Of a stretch of 64,000 nucleotides of DNA, positions 28,803 through 38,321 are shown in pieces; position 1 is the first letter of the stretch; the number at the start of each line of letters is the position of its first letter. A program made the position numbers and the translations under genes. This DNA comes from Candidatus Methylobacter oryzae (GTDB taxonomy: Bacteria > Pseudomonadota > Gammaproteobacteria > Methylococcales > Methylomonadaceae). Where the stretch lies: positions 1-64,000 of the forward strand of contig NZ_RYFG02000105.1 of NCBI RefSeq assembly GCF_003994235.2, given 5' to 3'. The notes beneath the pieces were generated by a model that saw only the letters and a list, made by a program, of their open reading frames with translations, had not been told where the DNA came from and ran no database searches.

Positions 28803-29832
28803 TTTTCAGACCTCTCATACTGTGCTCGGAAGGATTCAGGACCACGCCGCGCTCGGTCACAATCGCCGAAATCAATTCCGCCGGCGTCACGTCAAAAACC
28901 GGGTTCCAGGCACTCACCAAGGAACCCTTTTCGCTATAACAGGCAGGCAATAGTTCGTTTGGGTTGCGTTGTTCAATCTCTATCTTGTCGCCGTTCTCGA
29001 TAGTCCAATCGATCGTCGAGGTCGGCGCGGCCACCATTAGCTTGACGCCGTGCTGCCTGGCCAGCACGGCCAGCGAATAAGTACCGATTTTATTCGCCGC
29101 ATCGCCGTTCGCGGCAATGCGGTCCGCACCGACCACGATCCAGTCGATAGCCCCGGATTTCATCAGCCATGCGGCGGCCGAATCGGCAATTAAGGTTGCC
29201 GGGATGCCGTCTTGCGACAATTCCCAGACAGTCAGTCTTGCACCTTGCAGCCAAGGCCGGGTTTCGCCGGCGAAGACATTGATGCGCTGACGCTGATAAG
29301 CGCTACGGATAACGCCCAATGCAGTGCCGTAGCCGCCGGTTGCCAAGGCTCCGGCGTTGCAGTGCGTCATCACGCCTTTGGCTCCGGCCAGGATGTCGGC
29401 GCCCAATTCACCCATTTTATGATTAGCGGCAAGATCGTCGGCATGGATTTTTTCCGCGCAAGCCAACATCGCGGCGAGAGGATTTTCAAGCTGATTAGCC
29501 AGTTCGGCTTTCATCCGGTCCAAGGCCCAGAACAAATTGACCGCCGTGGGCCTGGACTTCGCCAGCATATCGATATCGGCCGCGACTTTTTTCCGCCACT
29601 GGTTGGACTGGGCATATTGCTTGCGCACCGACAGCACCACACCGTAAGCGGCGGCTATGCCGATAGCCGGCGCACCGCGAACGCGCATGCTGGCGATGGC
29701 TTCGGTGACGCCTTCGGCATCCTTGTATTCATCGTAAACAATTTTTTCGGGTAATTGCCGCTGATCCAGCACTTTTAAAGCATCGCCTGTCCATTGTAAG
29801 GCTTGTACAGTCAATCTGTTTTGCATAGTCAT
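28792..29832 (-). CDS. mtnA: S-methyl-5-thioribose-1-phosphate isomerase
   Basis: Isomerises 5-methylthioribose-1-phosphate to 5-methylthioribulose-1-phosphate in methionine salvage. About 346 residues, with the motifs MRVRGAPAIGIAAAYG, THCNAGALATGGYGTALG (catalytic cysteine) and VVGADRIAANGDAANKIGT (catalytic aspartate). The exact start is unclear: a TTG at 29841, ATG at 29832 and ATG at 29826 are in frame with no good ribosome binding site. It diverges from the MTA/SAH deaminase gene; the same pairing is known from Pseudomonas and fits the route in which MTA is first deaminated. Confidence 0.94.
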   Translation of the reverse strand: MTMQNRLTVQALQWTGDALKVLDQRQLPEKIVYDEYKDAEGVTEAIASMRVRGAPAIGIAAAYGVVLSVRKQYAQSNQWRKKVAADIDMLAKSRPTAVNLFWALDRMKAELANQLENPLAAMLACAEKIHADDLAANHKMGELGADILAGAKGVMTHCNAGALATGGYGTALGVIRSAYQRQRINVFAGETRPWLQGARLTVWELSQDGIPATLIADSAAAWLMKSGAIDWIVVGADRIAANGDAANKIGTYSLAVLARQHGVKLMVAAPTSTIDWTIENGDKIEIEQRNPNELLPACYSEKGSLVSAWNPVFDVTPAELISAIVTERGVVLNPSEHSMRGLKNAI

Positions 29833-29860
29833 TTTTATCAAAAAACCAATAGTAAAAAGT

Positions 29861-29866
29861 TATAAT
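29861..29866 (+). promoter_or_regulatory. Candidate -10 box for the deaminase gene
   Basis: A perfect TATAAT lies 28 bases before the ATG in the short mtnA/deaminase divergent region. No good -35 partner is seen at 16-18 bases. Confidence 0.3.
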
Positions 29867-29893
29867 TTCGGTAACCCAACACAGGAATATCTT

Positions 29894-31207
29894 ATGACAG
29901 TTGTCGATACACTGATCCACGCCCGCTGGATTATACCCGTTGAACCGGAATCCGTAACCTATGAGCACCATACGCTGGTTGTCGACAGCGGCCGCATCAT
30001 CGATCTGCTGCCCACCGAAATCGCGAAGCAAAAATACCGGGGCACGACCACGGAAAACCTGGCTTACCATGCCCTGTTGCCCGGCTTGGTCAACAGCCAC
30101 GCCCATGCGGCGATGACGTTAATGCGCGGTATTGCCGACGACTTGCAACTGATGGACTGGCTGCAAAATCACATTTGGCCGCTGGAGCAAAAATGGATGT
30201 GCGAATCGTTCGTCAAGGACGGTACCGATCTGGCGATAGCCGAGATGATTCTGGGCGGGACGACCTGCTTCAACGACATGTATTTTTTCCCGGAAATCAC
30301 TGCGGCCCAGGCGATACATCACGGCATCCGGGCCTGCGTCGGCTTGATCGTCATCGATTTCCCGACAGTCTGGGCAGAAAACAGCGACGCTTATATTGAA
30401 AAAGGGCTGGCCCTGCATGATCAGCTGCGTCACCATCCGCTGATTTCCACGCCTTTCGCTCCGCATGCGCCGTACACCGTGTCCGACGAGCCGCTGCAAA
30501 AAATCAAAGCCATCGTTGATGAGATGGAACTGTCGATGCATATGCACGTGCACGAAACCCTGCACGAAGTCGAACAAGCACAGGAACAAACCGGAAAGCG
30601 CCCCTTGCAAAGATTGCACGAACTCGGCTTGGTCAATCCGTCATTCATCGCCGTACATATGACGCAATTAACCGACGATGAGATTGCCCGGTTTGCCAAA
30701 GCCGGCGCTCATATCGTGCATTGCCCGGAATCCAATTTAAAACTGGCCAGCGGCTTTTGTCCGGTTGCCAAATGTATCGAGGCAGGCATCAACGTCGCGT
30801 TGGGCACCGACGGCGCGGCCAGCAACAATGACCTGGATATGTTCGGCGAAATGCGCACCGCGGCGTTGCTCGGTAAAGCGGTTGGCGGTAACGCCAGCGC
30901 GATTCCGGCGATGACGGCGCTACGCATGGCGACCATCAACGGCGCCAAGGCATTGGGCCTGGATAATGAAATCGGCTCGCTGAGTATCGGCAAGGCCGCC
31001 GATGTGATTGCCGTCGATTTATCGCACCTGGAAACCCAGCCGTTATATTGCCCTATTTCGCAGATTGTTTATGCCGCCAGCCGCCAACAAGTTACCGATG
31101 TCTGGGTGGCCGGCAAACGCTTGCTGCAACAGCGCCGCCTGACGACGGTTAATGTTGATGAGCTAAAGGTAAAAATTGCCGAATGGCGAGAGCGGCTATC
31201 GGCTTGA
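29894..31207 (+). CDS. mtaD: 5-methylthioadenosine/S-adenosylhomocysteine deaminase (TRZ/ATZ amidohydrolase)
   Basis: A 437-residue metal-dependent amidohydrolase. Metal ligands are seen in LVNSHAHAAMTLMRG, the middle HMHVHETLHEVE, IAVHMTQL and the aspartate in ALGTDGAASNNDLD. It deaminates methylthioadenosine to methylthioinosine, or SAH to S-inosylhomocysteine. The divergent mtnA supports the methylthioadenosine role, with phosphorolysis giving the MtnA substrate. The phosphorylase is not in the window. AGGA precedes the ATG at 7-8 bases. Confidence 0.88.
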   Translation: MTVVDTLIHARWIIPVEPESVTYEHHTLVVDSGRIIDLLPTEIAKQKYRGTTTENLAYHALLPGLVNSHAHAAMTLMRGIADDLQLMDWLQNHIWPLEQKWMCESFVKDGTDLAIAEMILGGTTCFNDMYFFPEITAAQAIHHGIRACVGLIVIDFPTVWAENSDAYIEKGLALHDQLRHHPLISTPFAPHAPYTVSDEPLQKIKAIVDEMELSMHMHVHETLHEVEQAQEQTGKRPLQRLHELGLVNPSFIAVHMTQLTDDEIARFAKAGAHIVHCPESNLKLASGFCPVAKCIEAGINVALGTDGAASNNDLDMFGEMRTAALLGKAVGGNASAIPAMTALRMATINGAKALGLDNEIGSLSIGKAADVIAVDLSHLETQPLYCPISQIVYAASRQQVTDVWVAGKRLLQQRRLTTVNVDELKVKIAEWRERLSA

Positions 31208-31261
31208 TCGTCACTCATGCTATCCGGGAGAAGCCGTCATCTTGCTTATAGAAGCATAGCG

Positions 31262-32599
31262 TCACTGTACCTTCGATTTAGCAAATAAAACTTCCACCAG
31301 AAAACCGCCTAATTTATCCGACCGTCCCATGTTAAGTTGCCCGCCATTTTGTTCAACAATGGTTCGGGCAATCGACAGCCCCAAGCCATGACCACTAACC
31401 GTCTCGTCCAGCCGGGTGCCGCGCTGGGCTAACCGGATTACATCGTCTTCGGAAACTCCGGGGCCATCGTCTTCAACGATAAGACGGGGCTCAGGATCGG
31501 TATTGAAACTGACCGCCACTTTAGACTTGGCCCATTTACAGGCATTATCGAGCAGGTTTCCTATCAGCTCCAATATGTCTTCCCTATCGATCACCATCAA
31601 CTCCACGTCTTCCGGCGCGGAAAAAGTAACCGAGAGATTTTTATCCCGGTACATATTTTGTAACACATGAATGAGCGTAGGTACTTCCTGCTGAACATCG
31701 AATTTTAAAGCCGCAGAACCTTCGCCGGCCAAACGCCCCCGTTTAAGAACGCGCTCCATGGTACTTTGCATATTTTGCGTTTGTGCTTGCATGGTAACGA
31801 CGAGTTCCGGCTGCGATTGCAAGGTTTCTTCCCTGGATAATTGCTGAAGTACGGTTAACGGCGTTTTTAGCGCATGGGCAAGATCGCTCAAGCTATTGCG
31901 CGAACGTTGCAAGCGCTGTCCCATCATACTCAACAGCCGGTTGAACTCACTAACCAATACCAATACTTCCTGCGGAACATTAGTGTCCAGCTGCGTTATC
32001 TCGCCCTGCTCCAGCGCCCTGATCTGCTTTTGTATGCGCGCTAAGGGATAAAACCCTACTCGTAAGATAATGACTTGCACAACAATCAATGACAAAAACA
32101 AAATCAATGAAATCAGCGTGTACCGATGTTGAAACGTTGAGATACGTGCAAAGGTTGGCGACAAGTCCTCAGCGATTGCAATAGTGATATTACGGTCCAG
32201 CTTTCTATAGCCATAGACCATAATCAGTAAAGGTTGCTGCTTGGGGCCGGTTACATAAAGCTTGTTGGTTCGTCCGGCTAACAGTTCTTGGACACTGAAG
32301 CTTTCTCCCCTCAGCGACCGGGAATGAATGACCTGCTTACCGGTTATAACCTGGTAATAGTCGCCTGAGAACGGCACCAGATAGATCGGTTCGACCCGCT
32401 CATCATCCAGTACGATGTTGTTGCCGGAATCGGTAGAAAGTGCGGCGAGTATGCTCAACGCATCGTGCTCCATATGCTCGGCAACAGACTCCTCGGCCAG
32501 ATTGCGAAGCGTATGGCTGATCAACCACCATAAGGTGACAAAGACAATAATAAGACTGATAAACAAGCCTATAGCCAAACGCAACTGTAACGATTTCAC
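31262..32599 (-). CDS. Sensor histidine kinase, PhoQ-like (second system)
   Basis: A 445-residue inner-membrane kinase with helices at about 8-28 and 160-180 around a periplasmic sensor. A HAMP linker precedes HisKA, with histidine in LSDLAHALKTPLTVLQQ, then an N-box (NLLDNACKWAKS), a G1 box (VEDDGPGVS) and a G2 box (GHGLGLSIARTI). The GTG start overlaps the stop of the regulator gene as GTGA, showing tight coupling. It is paralogous to the kinase at 6724-8067 and convergent with the deaminase gene. Confidence 0.93.
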   Translation of the reverse strand: MKSLQLRLAIGLFISLIIVFVTLWWLISHTLRNLAEESVAEHMEHDALSILAALSTDSGNNIVLDDERVEPIYLVPFSGDYYQVITGKQVIHSRSLRGESFSVQELLAGRTNKLYVTGPKQQPLLIMVYGYRKLDRNITIAIAEDLSPTFARISTFQHRYTLISLILFLSLIVVQVIILRVGFYPLARIQKQIRALEQGEITQLDTNVPQEVLVLVSEFNRLLSMMGQRLQRSRNSLSDLAHALKTPLTVLQQLSREETLQSQPELVVTMQAQTQNMQSTMERVLKRGRLAGEGSAALKFDVQQEVPTLIHVLQNMYRDKNLSVTFSAPEDVELMVIDREDILELIGNLLDNACKWAKSKVAVSFNTDPEPRLIVEDDGPGVSEDDVIRLAQRGTRLDETVSGHGLGLSIARTIVEQNGGQLNMGRSDKLGGFLVEVLFAKSKVQ

Positions 32600-33264
32600 C
32601 CGGACATTTCCCTAAACACATAGCCTTGCCCGCGCCGGGTTTCAATACGTTGCTTGCCGATAATATGGCGCAAGTGGTTTACGTAGACCTCAATGACATT
32701 GCTATCTTTATCGGATTCGAAATCGTAGATCTGCCCAATCAATACCGATTTACTTAAAACCTGGCCCGGGTGTAGAAGAAAGAAGCGCAACAATTTGAAC
32801 TCAGTACCGGTTAATTCGTGAGAAGCTCCGTTTTTTAACGTAACTTGCTGCCGGTCTTCATCCAAAATCAAATCGCCTATTTGCAGCTTGCCGCCAGGCG
32901 TTTGATGGGCACGATGAATGATCGCATTGACGCGAGCCAACAATTCTTCGATATGAAAAGGCTTGGCGAGATAATCGTCGGCGCCTGCTTTAAATCCATC
33001 GACTTTTTCATGCCATGCATCCCGCGCCGTCAATATCAGCACCGGAACATTATTACGGTTAGCCCGCCAATTTTGTAAAACTTCAATACCGTTGCGCTTT
33101 GGCAAGCCTAGATCCAATATGACCAATTCATAAAGGCTCTCATAGCCCATGTATTCGCCTTCTATACCATCATAGGCAACGTCGACAGAGAAACCTGCTT
33201 TAGCCAGGTCTTTTTTTAAAATACTTACTAAATCGTCGCTATCTTCAATGAGCAGCAGGCGCAT
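32596..33264 (-). CDS. OmpR/PhoP-family response regulator (second system)
   Basis: A 222-residue regulator. The receiver has acidic residues IEDSDD, the acceptor aspartate in VILDLGLPK, and the LTARDAWHEKV and KPFH regions. The winged-helix C-terminal domain ends RRGQGYVFRE. It is directly followed by its kinase with a 4-base overlap. A paralogue is at 8294-8971; the gene arrangement differs because the other system has a PepSY gene and a spacer. Confidence 0.94.
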   Translation of the reverse strand: MRLLLIEDSDDLVSILKKDLAKAGFSVDVAYDGIEGEYMGYESLYELVILDLGLPKRNGIEVLQNWRANRNNVPVLILTARDAWHEKVDGFKAGADDYLAKPFHIEELLARVNAIIHRAHQTPGGKLQIGDLILDEDRQQVTLKNGASHELTGTEFKLLRFFLLHPGQVLSKSVLIGQIYDFESDKDSNVIEVYVNHLRHIIGKQRIETRRGQGYVFREMSG

Positions 33265-33460
33265 AATCCATCCTCTATATTTGATTTACTACGTAAGTAT
33301 ATAACTACGAATAATGAAAAAGCGCGAACTGTACAAGAAATTAACAACCGAAAGGCGGCCCGGTTGCCGACTTGTCCCTGCAAAAACGCCGGTGCTTGAC
33401 TCGGCAAACGGGAGAAATACGCCCTATGCGTAACATCAGTTATTACTTCCAGCTAATCTA

Positions 33461-33928
33461 CTAATCCCATTTCATAACCGGTACCGATGAAATGGAATTC
33501 TTGGGCGAACCTTCAATCACCTTGTCGCTGTACGCCAAATAAACCAGCACATTACGTTTCTTGTCATAGAAACGCACCACTTGCAAAGTCTTGAAAACCA
33601 GCGACAGGTTTTCTTTAAACACCACGTCGCCGTTTTTCAATTTAGCCAGTTTGCTCGTATCGATTGGTCCTATTTGGCGGCACGCGATCGATGCTTCCGA
33701 TGGATCTTCGGCCAAACCTACAGCGCCTTTCATGCCGCCTGTTTTAGCCCGCGATATATGGCAGGCCACGCCGGGAACATCGGGATCGTCGAAGCCTTCA
33801 ACGATAATTTTATGATTGGCTCCCAACAACTTAAACACCGTGCTGACCTCGCCGATTTCTTCGGCCGATACGGTAAAAGCCAACACGCTAAAAAAAGCTG
33901 CCAGCGTAAATAAATTTTGTCTTTTCAT
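33461..33928 (-). CDS. creA: CreA family periplasmic protein
   Basis: A 155-residue exported protein with a signal peptide of about 1-21 ([10 protein letters not shown]). Family features are [35 protein letters not shown] read as blocks, [29 protein letters not shown] and the SISSVPV end. CreA is widespread in proteobacteria but its function is not established. Single gene with no clear operon partners. Confidence 0.9.
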   Translation of the reverse strand: MKRQNLFTLAAFFSVLAFTVSAEEIGEVSTVFKLLGANHKIIVEGFDDPDVPGVACHISRAKTGGMKGAVGLAEDPSEASIACRQIGPIDTSKLAKLKNGDVVFKENLSLVFKTLQVVRFYDKKRNVLVYLAYSDKVIEGSPKNSISSVPVMKWD

Positions 33929-34220
33929 AAATTATCCAAAAATTAAAAACATATAACCTTTACCCAGAATTCTGCGGCAAATCGATTCAGGCATAACAAC
34001 AGAACAGCGCTATTGTATTGTCAGCCGCGCGTATTGTACCGATTTGCTTTAATCGATAAGTACCGGCTCGTAAATAATTCCAAAAAAACACGGCGGCGGC
34101 CGGCTTGACGGATACATGTCCTTATAAAGATCGGTAATTTCCTGCTTAATGGCCGTTTACACAAAAACTCTTACACTCTCCGTTGTGGAGGGCTATTACC
34201 GTTCTCAATGCTGACCGGAT

Positions 34221-34676
34221 TTAAAGATTAAACGGCTGGACATCGCCGGGTTTTCGCAGCATTTTGTTCACTTCGTCAAGATGCAGCTCTTCCCCGGCAA
34301 TCATCTCCCTTGCATAGTCTTCCAGCAGCACCGAAACTCCTTCGGAAACTTTCAGCAACTCGAAATACTCGGCTACCGCTGCTTTCTCATGCCCTAGACT
34401 TTCTCTTAGAATATCGCCGATGTCGTGCTTTGCCGTTTCCAACAGCGGGCCTATTTTAAGAGAAGGGTGTCCGCCCAATAATGTCACCAGCTCGCCCGCT
34501 TTATGCGCATGCACCAAGCTTTCTTCGGCATTGCTCTTAAGCCAGGAAACAATGGGGATGCGGTTATAGCCGTAGACCATCAGCGAGTAATGCGTATAAC
34601 GAACAACGCCCGCCAGCTCAAGCTCCATAATCCGGTTAAGAATTTCTACAGCCCGTTGTTTTTCTTGATCGTTCAT
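34221..34676 (-). CDS. Ferritin-like / bacterioferritin-family protein
   Basis: A 151-residue four-helix-bundle protein with the ferritin-type metal ligand pattern: glutamates in ELELAGVVRYTHY, the NAEESLVHAHKAGEL pair, then LGHEKAAVAEY and AGEELHLDEV. Bacterioferritins are about 155-160 residues. It probably stores or oxidises iron, but a Dps-like or other ferritin-like role is possible; the heme-binding methionine is not obvious. A strong AAGGAG lies 8 bases before the ATG. The 292-base gap before creA contains nothing recognised. Confidence 0.83.
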   Translation of the reverse strand: MNDQEKQRAVEILNRIMELELAGVVRYTHYSLMVYGYNRIPIVSWLKSNAEESLVHAHKAGELVTLLGGHPSLKIGPLLETAKHDIGDILRESLGHEKAAVAEYFELLKVSEGVSVLLEDYAREMIAGEELHLDEVNKMLRKPGDVQPFNL

Positions 34677-34890
34677 GTCGCTTCTCCTTCTTCATGATAG
34701 AAAATGGGAAATGCCGCTTACTTCAACCCGATCCTATAGCAACAATAATTTTTCTCAAAACGAATTGATGAAGAAATAACCCGGAGTTTGAATTAAATAC
34801 TCGAACTGTTTGGCGGTACAATAGCTTGCTTATTTTTAAACGCATAAATTGCTTAAATAATAAAAACAAATCCACTTTAGGGGATATCCG

Positions 34891-35343
34891 ATGAACTATG
34901 CAGACATGTTGGCGATAGCGCTTGCCGAAGCGCAAACCGGCTTTGACGAAGGCGGCGTACCGGTTGGCGCGGCGCTGTTCGATGCCGGCGGCAATTTGCT
35001 CGGACGCGGCCGTAATCGCCGCGTGCAGGATAACGATCCTTCCGTTCACGGCGAAACCGACGCGTTCCGCAAAGCCGGCCGTCAAACCGACTATCGCGAC
35101 AAGATTTTGGTTACCACATTGGCGCCCTGCTGGTATTGCTCGGGCCTGATCCGGCAATTCAATATCGGCACGGTCGTGGTCGGCGAATCGGTCAACTTCG
35201 ACGGTCACCTGGATTGGCTCAAGGAAGCCGGCGTTAACGTCATTGAAATGAATAACGCCGATTGCATTGCGTTGATGCGCCGCTTTATCGAGCAATCGCC
35301 GCATATCTGGTTTGAAGACATCGGCGAATGCGATTGTGCCTAA
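34891..35343 (+). CDS. Cytosine deaminase-like nucleoside deaminase (yeast FCY1 type)
   Basis: A 150-residue zinc deaminase of the CDA superfamily: HGETDAF supplies the histidine ligand and catalytic glutamate, and APCWYC supplies two cysteine ligands. The C-terminal WFEDIGE block and the VVGESVNF segment are characteristic of fungal cytosine deaminase rather than TadA, although the substrate could be another pyrimidine. The ribosome binding site AGGGGAT is good. Its end overlaps the start of the NMT1-PAS-GGDEF gene, suggesting joint expression and a common ligand theme. Confidence 0.87.
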   Translation: MNYADMLAIALAEAQTGFDEGGVPVGAALFDAGGNLLGRGRNRRVQDNDPSVHGETDAFRKAGRQTDYRDKILVTTLAPCWYCSGLIRQFNIGTVVVGESVNFDGHLDWLKEAGVNVIEMNNADCIALMRRFIEQSPHIWFEDIGECDCA

Positions 35344-37270
35344 ACGTCTTATTCAAACCCTTGCGATAGCCTGGCTGCTGTTGGGCGCCTCCACGGCCGG
35401 AGCCGACGAATTGGATCCGGTCACGCTGCAATTGAAATGGAAGCATCAATTCCAATTTGCCGGTTATTATGCGGCCAAGGAAAAAGGCTTCTACCGCGAC
35501 GCAGGCCTTGACGTTAATATTGTCGAGGCGGCTCCCGGCGTGGATCCGGCCCAGGAAGTCATTGCCGGACGCGCCCAGTTCGGCGTCGGCACCAGCGAGC
35601 TGATACTGAACCGCTATCGCGGCGACCCGGTCGTAGTACTGGGAGTGATTTTCCAGCACTCGCCGCTAAGCCTGATCGCCCTGTCCGATTCGGGAATCGA
35701 TAATATCCACAAATTGATCGGCCGTAAGGTGATGATTGAGCCGAGTTCGGCGGAATTATTTGCCTACCTGCTTCAGGAAGGCTTTACTTCTAAAGCTTTC
35801 GACCTACAGCATCACAGCCTTGATTTAAACGACTTACTCTCGGGCAAAATCGATGCGATGTCGGTGTATGTGACCGACGAACTGTACATGCTGAAACAGC
35901 AGAAACGGACTTATATCCAGTTCAGTCCAAGGATGAGCGGCATCGATTTTTACGGCGACAATTTCTTTACGCTGGAAACCGAACTGGATCAAAACCCTCA
36001 GCGCGTTAAAGCGTTTAGGGAAGCCTCACTGCGCGGTTGGCGCTACGCGATGCAAAATCCCGACGAAATCGTGCAACTGATTTACGACCGTTATTCGCAA
36101 CGCCACAGCATCGAGCACTTGCAGTTTGAAGCCAAAGCGATGCATGATTTGATGCAGCCGGAACTGATCGATCCCGGCTATATGAATATCGGACGCTGGC
36201 AGCATATCGCGCAAACTTACCGTCAACTAGGCTTGTTGCCGGAACGTTTCGACGTCGAAGCGATGCTGCACTTTCCGAACTCCGCAATCGACCTGAAAAA
36301 GCTCAAAATCAAGCTTTACTATGCAGCGGCCGGTTTGTCGTTGCTGGCATTGCTGTCGGTTATCCTGTTCCGCTTCTACCGGGCGGCGCGCATTAATGAA
36401 GCCCGGCTCAACACAATGTTCAATCATGCCCCGTTGAGCTTGATTGTGCTGGACGACCAAAACCGGATTCAAAACTGGAACGCCGAAGCCGAAAAAACGT
36501 TTCTCTGGCGCGCCGAAGACATCCTGGGCAAAGACATCTCGACAATAATTCCACCGGCAGACCACCAAGAAGTGGAAGAAGTGCTGGCGGCCGTGCACAA
36601 AAAGCGCGCGATTTCTCACACAGAGAACTCCAACATCAAAAAAGACGGTAGTGAGATCCTATGCGAATGGCTAAATGCCCCTTTTAAGGACAAACACGAT
36701 CAAGCGAATTTCATCATCTGCATGGCGCGAGACATCACCGAGCAAACGCGGCTAAAACAAAAACTCGAGCAAGCCGCGCATTACGACAATCTGACAAAGT
36801 TACCGAATCGGGCGCTGATTCTCGATCTGCTAAAACAATCCATCGCGACTGCCGCGCGGCAAAAAACCAAGCTGGCGATCCTGTTTCTCGACTTGAACGG
36901 TTTTAAAGCTATTAACGACCGGCTCGGACACGAATCCGGCGACAGGCTGCTGCTGACTGTCGCCGAACGTTTGCCGCAAGCCATCCGCGAGTGCGACTAT
37001 GCCGGCAGGCTGGCCGGAGACGAGTTTTTAGTCATTCTGCAAGATATAGGCTCGCTGCAAAACGCACAAAAAGTTGCCGGTAAGTTACAGGGATTGATTT
37101 CCCAACCTTGTATGCTGAAAGATCAAGCTGTCGCCATTAGCGCCAGCATCGGCATCAGTCTTTATCCCGACGACGCGATAGAAATTAATGAACTGATTCA
37201 CCACGCCGACCAGGCCATGTATCAGGTCAAACAGGTCAGTCGTTCCGACAAGCATTCTTCGGCTGTTTAA
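35336..37270 (+). CDS. NMT1/THI5-like periplasmic sensor fused to PAS and GGDEF domains
   Basis: Membrane diguanylate cyclase. It has a signal peptide (to GASTAGADE), an NMT1/THI5-type substrate-binding domain (about 28-300, starting LQLKWKHQFQFAGYYAAKEKGFY in blocks), a membrane helix (about 320-345), a PAS domain (about 360-475) and a GGDEF domain (about 480-640). The active-site motif is AGDEF, with the inhibitory-site RECD exactly five residues upstream, so cyclase activity with product inhibition is expected. A GTG start at 35336 gives a proper signal peptide and overlaps the deaminase gene by 8 bases; a TTG at 35312 is the longer option. NMT1-type domains often bind thiamine-precursor pyrimidines. 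Confidence 0.88.
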   Translation: MPKRLIQTLAIAWLLLGASTAGADELDPVTLQLKWKHQFQFAGYYAAKEKGFYRDAGLDVNIVEAAPGVDPAQEVIAGRAQFGVGTSELILNRYRGDPVVVLGVIFQHSPLSLIALSDSGIDNIHKLIGRKVMIEPSSAELFAYLLQEGFTSKAFDLQHHSLDLNDLLSGKIDAMSVYVTDELYMLKQQKRTYIQFSPRMSGIDFYGDNFFTLETELDQNPQRVKAFREASLRGWRYAMQNPDEIVQLIYDRYSQRHSIEHLQFEAKAMHDLMQPELIDPGYMNIGRWQHIAQTYRQLGLLPERFDVEAMLHFPNSAIDLKKLKIKLYYAAAGLSLLALLSVILFRFYRAARINEARLNTMFNHAPLSLIVLDDQNRIQNWNAEAEKTFLWRAEDILGKDISTIIPPADHQEVEEVLAAVHKKRAISHTENSNIKKDGSEILCEWLNAPFKDKHDQANFIICMARDITEQTRLKQKLEQAAHYDNLTKLPNRALILDLLKQSIATAARQKTKLAILFLDLNGFKAINDRLGHESGDRLLLTVAERLPQAIRECDYAGRLAGDEFLVILQDIGSLQNAQKVAGKLQGLISQPCMLKDQAVAISASIGISLYPDDAIEINELIHHADQAMYQVKQVSRSDKHSSAV

Positions 37271-37325
37271 CCGATGGCGGCGCATCAAACGTGCCCGCCT
37301 GAATATGCATAAAGCCAATCTAACG

Positions 37326-37351
37326 AACGCTATGCCCCATAGCGTTTTTTT
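37326..37351 (+). terminator. Rho-independent terminator after the GGDEF sensor gene
   Basis: AACGCTATG pairs perfectly with CATAGCGTT around CCC, followed by a run of seven T. A TATAAT at 37356-37361 immediately follows and may be the -10 box of glyQ, although no clear -35 is seen. Confidence 0.9.
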
Positions 37352-37394
37352 CAGTTATAATCCCCCACTTTTTATTGCCCAAGAGCGTTAATCC

Positions 37395-38303
37395 GTGTCC
37401 AGCATAAACAACGACTTATCTACTTTTCAGGGACTCATCCTAGCCTTACAGAAATACTGGTCGGACCAGGGTTGTATTTTATTGCAACCGTTGGATCAGG
37501 AAGTGGGCGCAGGAACCTTCCATCCCGCCACCTTTCTGCGCGCCATAGGCCCCGAGCCTTGGAACACCGCCTATGTGCAACCGTCGCGCCGGCCGACCGA
37601 CGGCCGTTTCGGCGAAAACCCGAACCGCTTGCAACATTACTACCAGTTTCAGGTCGTGTTGAAGCCGTCGCCGGACAATATCCAGGAGCTTTACCTGGGT
37701 TCGTTAAAGCATTTAGGCCTGGACTTGCTCGAACACGACGTGCGTTTTGTCGAAGACAACTGGGAATCTCCGACGCTGGGCGCGTGGGGCCTGGGTTGGG
37801 AAGTCTGGCTGAACGGCATGGAAGTGACGCAGTTCACCTATTTCCAACAAGTCGGCGGCCTTGAATGCCGGCCGATCACCGGCGAAATCACTTACGGCCT
37901 GGAACGTATCGCGATGTACTTGCAGGGCGTTAAAAGCGTTTACGATTTGGTCTGGACTAACGGCCCGTTCGGCACAGTCACTTACGGCGACGTGTTCCAC
38001 CAAAACGAAGTGGAAATGTCGGCGTTCAATTTTGAACATGCCAACGTCGATTTCATGTTCGAGTGCTTCAACACTTACGAAAAAGAATGCACCAAGCTGA
38101 TCGAACTGAACCTGCCGCTGCCGGCTTATGAGATGGTGCTGAAAGCTTCACACTCTTTTAACCTGCTGGATGCGCGCCATGCGATTTCGGTTACCGAGCG
38201 CCAACGCTACTTGTTGCGCGTCAGAAACCTAGCCAAATCGGTCGCCGAAGCCTATTACCAACGCCGGGAGTCGCTGGGATTTCCGATGTGTCAGAATAAT
38301 TAA
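37395..38303 (+). CDS. glyQ: Glycine--tRNA ligase alpha subunit
   Basis: Catalytic (aminoacyl-adenylate) subunit of the bacterial alpha2-beta2 glycyl-tRNA synthetase, 302 residues, full length. Blocks include [57 protein letters not shown] and [14 protein letters not shown]. The gene ends with tandem stops TAATAA. In most gammaproteobacteria glyS follows at once; here two foreign-looking genes (38322-39978) intervene. Confidence 0.97.
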   Translation: MSSINNDLSTFQGLILALQKYWSDQGCILLQPLDQEVGAGTFHPATFLRAIGPEPWNTAYVQPSRRPTDGRFGENPNRLQHYYQFQVVLKPSPDNIQELYLGSLKHLGLDLLEHDVRFVEDNWESPTLGAWGLGWEVWLNGMEVTQFTYFQQVGGLECRPITGEITYGLERIAMYLQGVKSVYDLVWTNGPFGTVTYGDVFHQNEVEMSAFNFEHANVDFMFECFNTYEKECTKLIELNLPLPAYEMVLKASHSFNLLDARHAISVTERQRYLLRVRNLAKSVAEAYYQRRESLGFPMCQNN

Positions 38304-38321
38304 TAAAAGGATTAATTGCTT

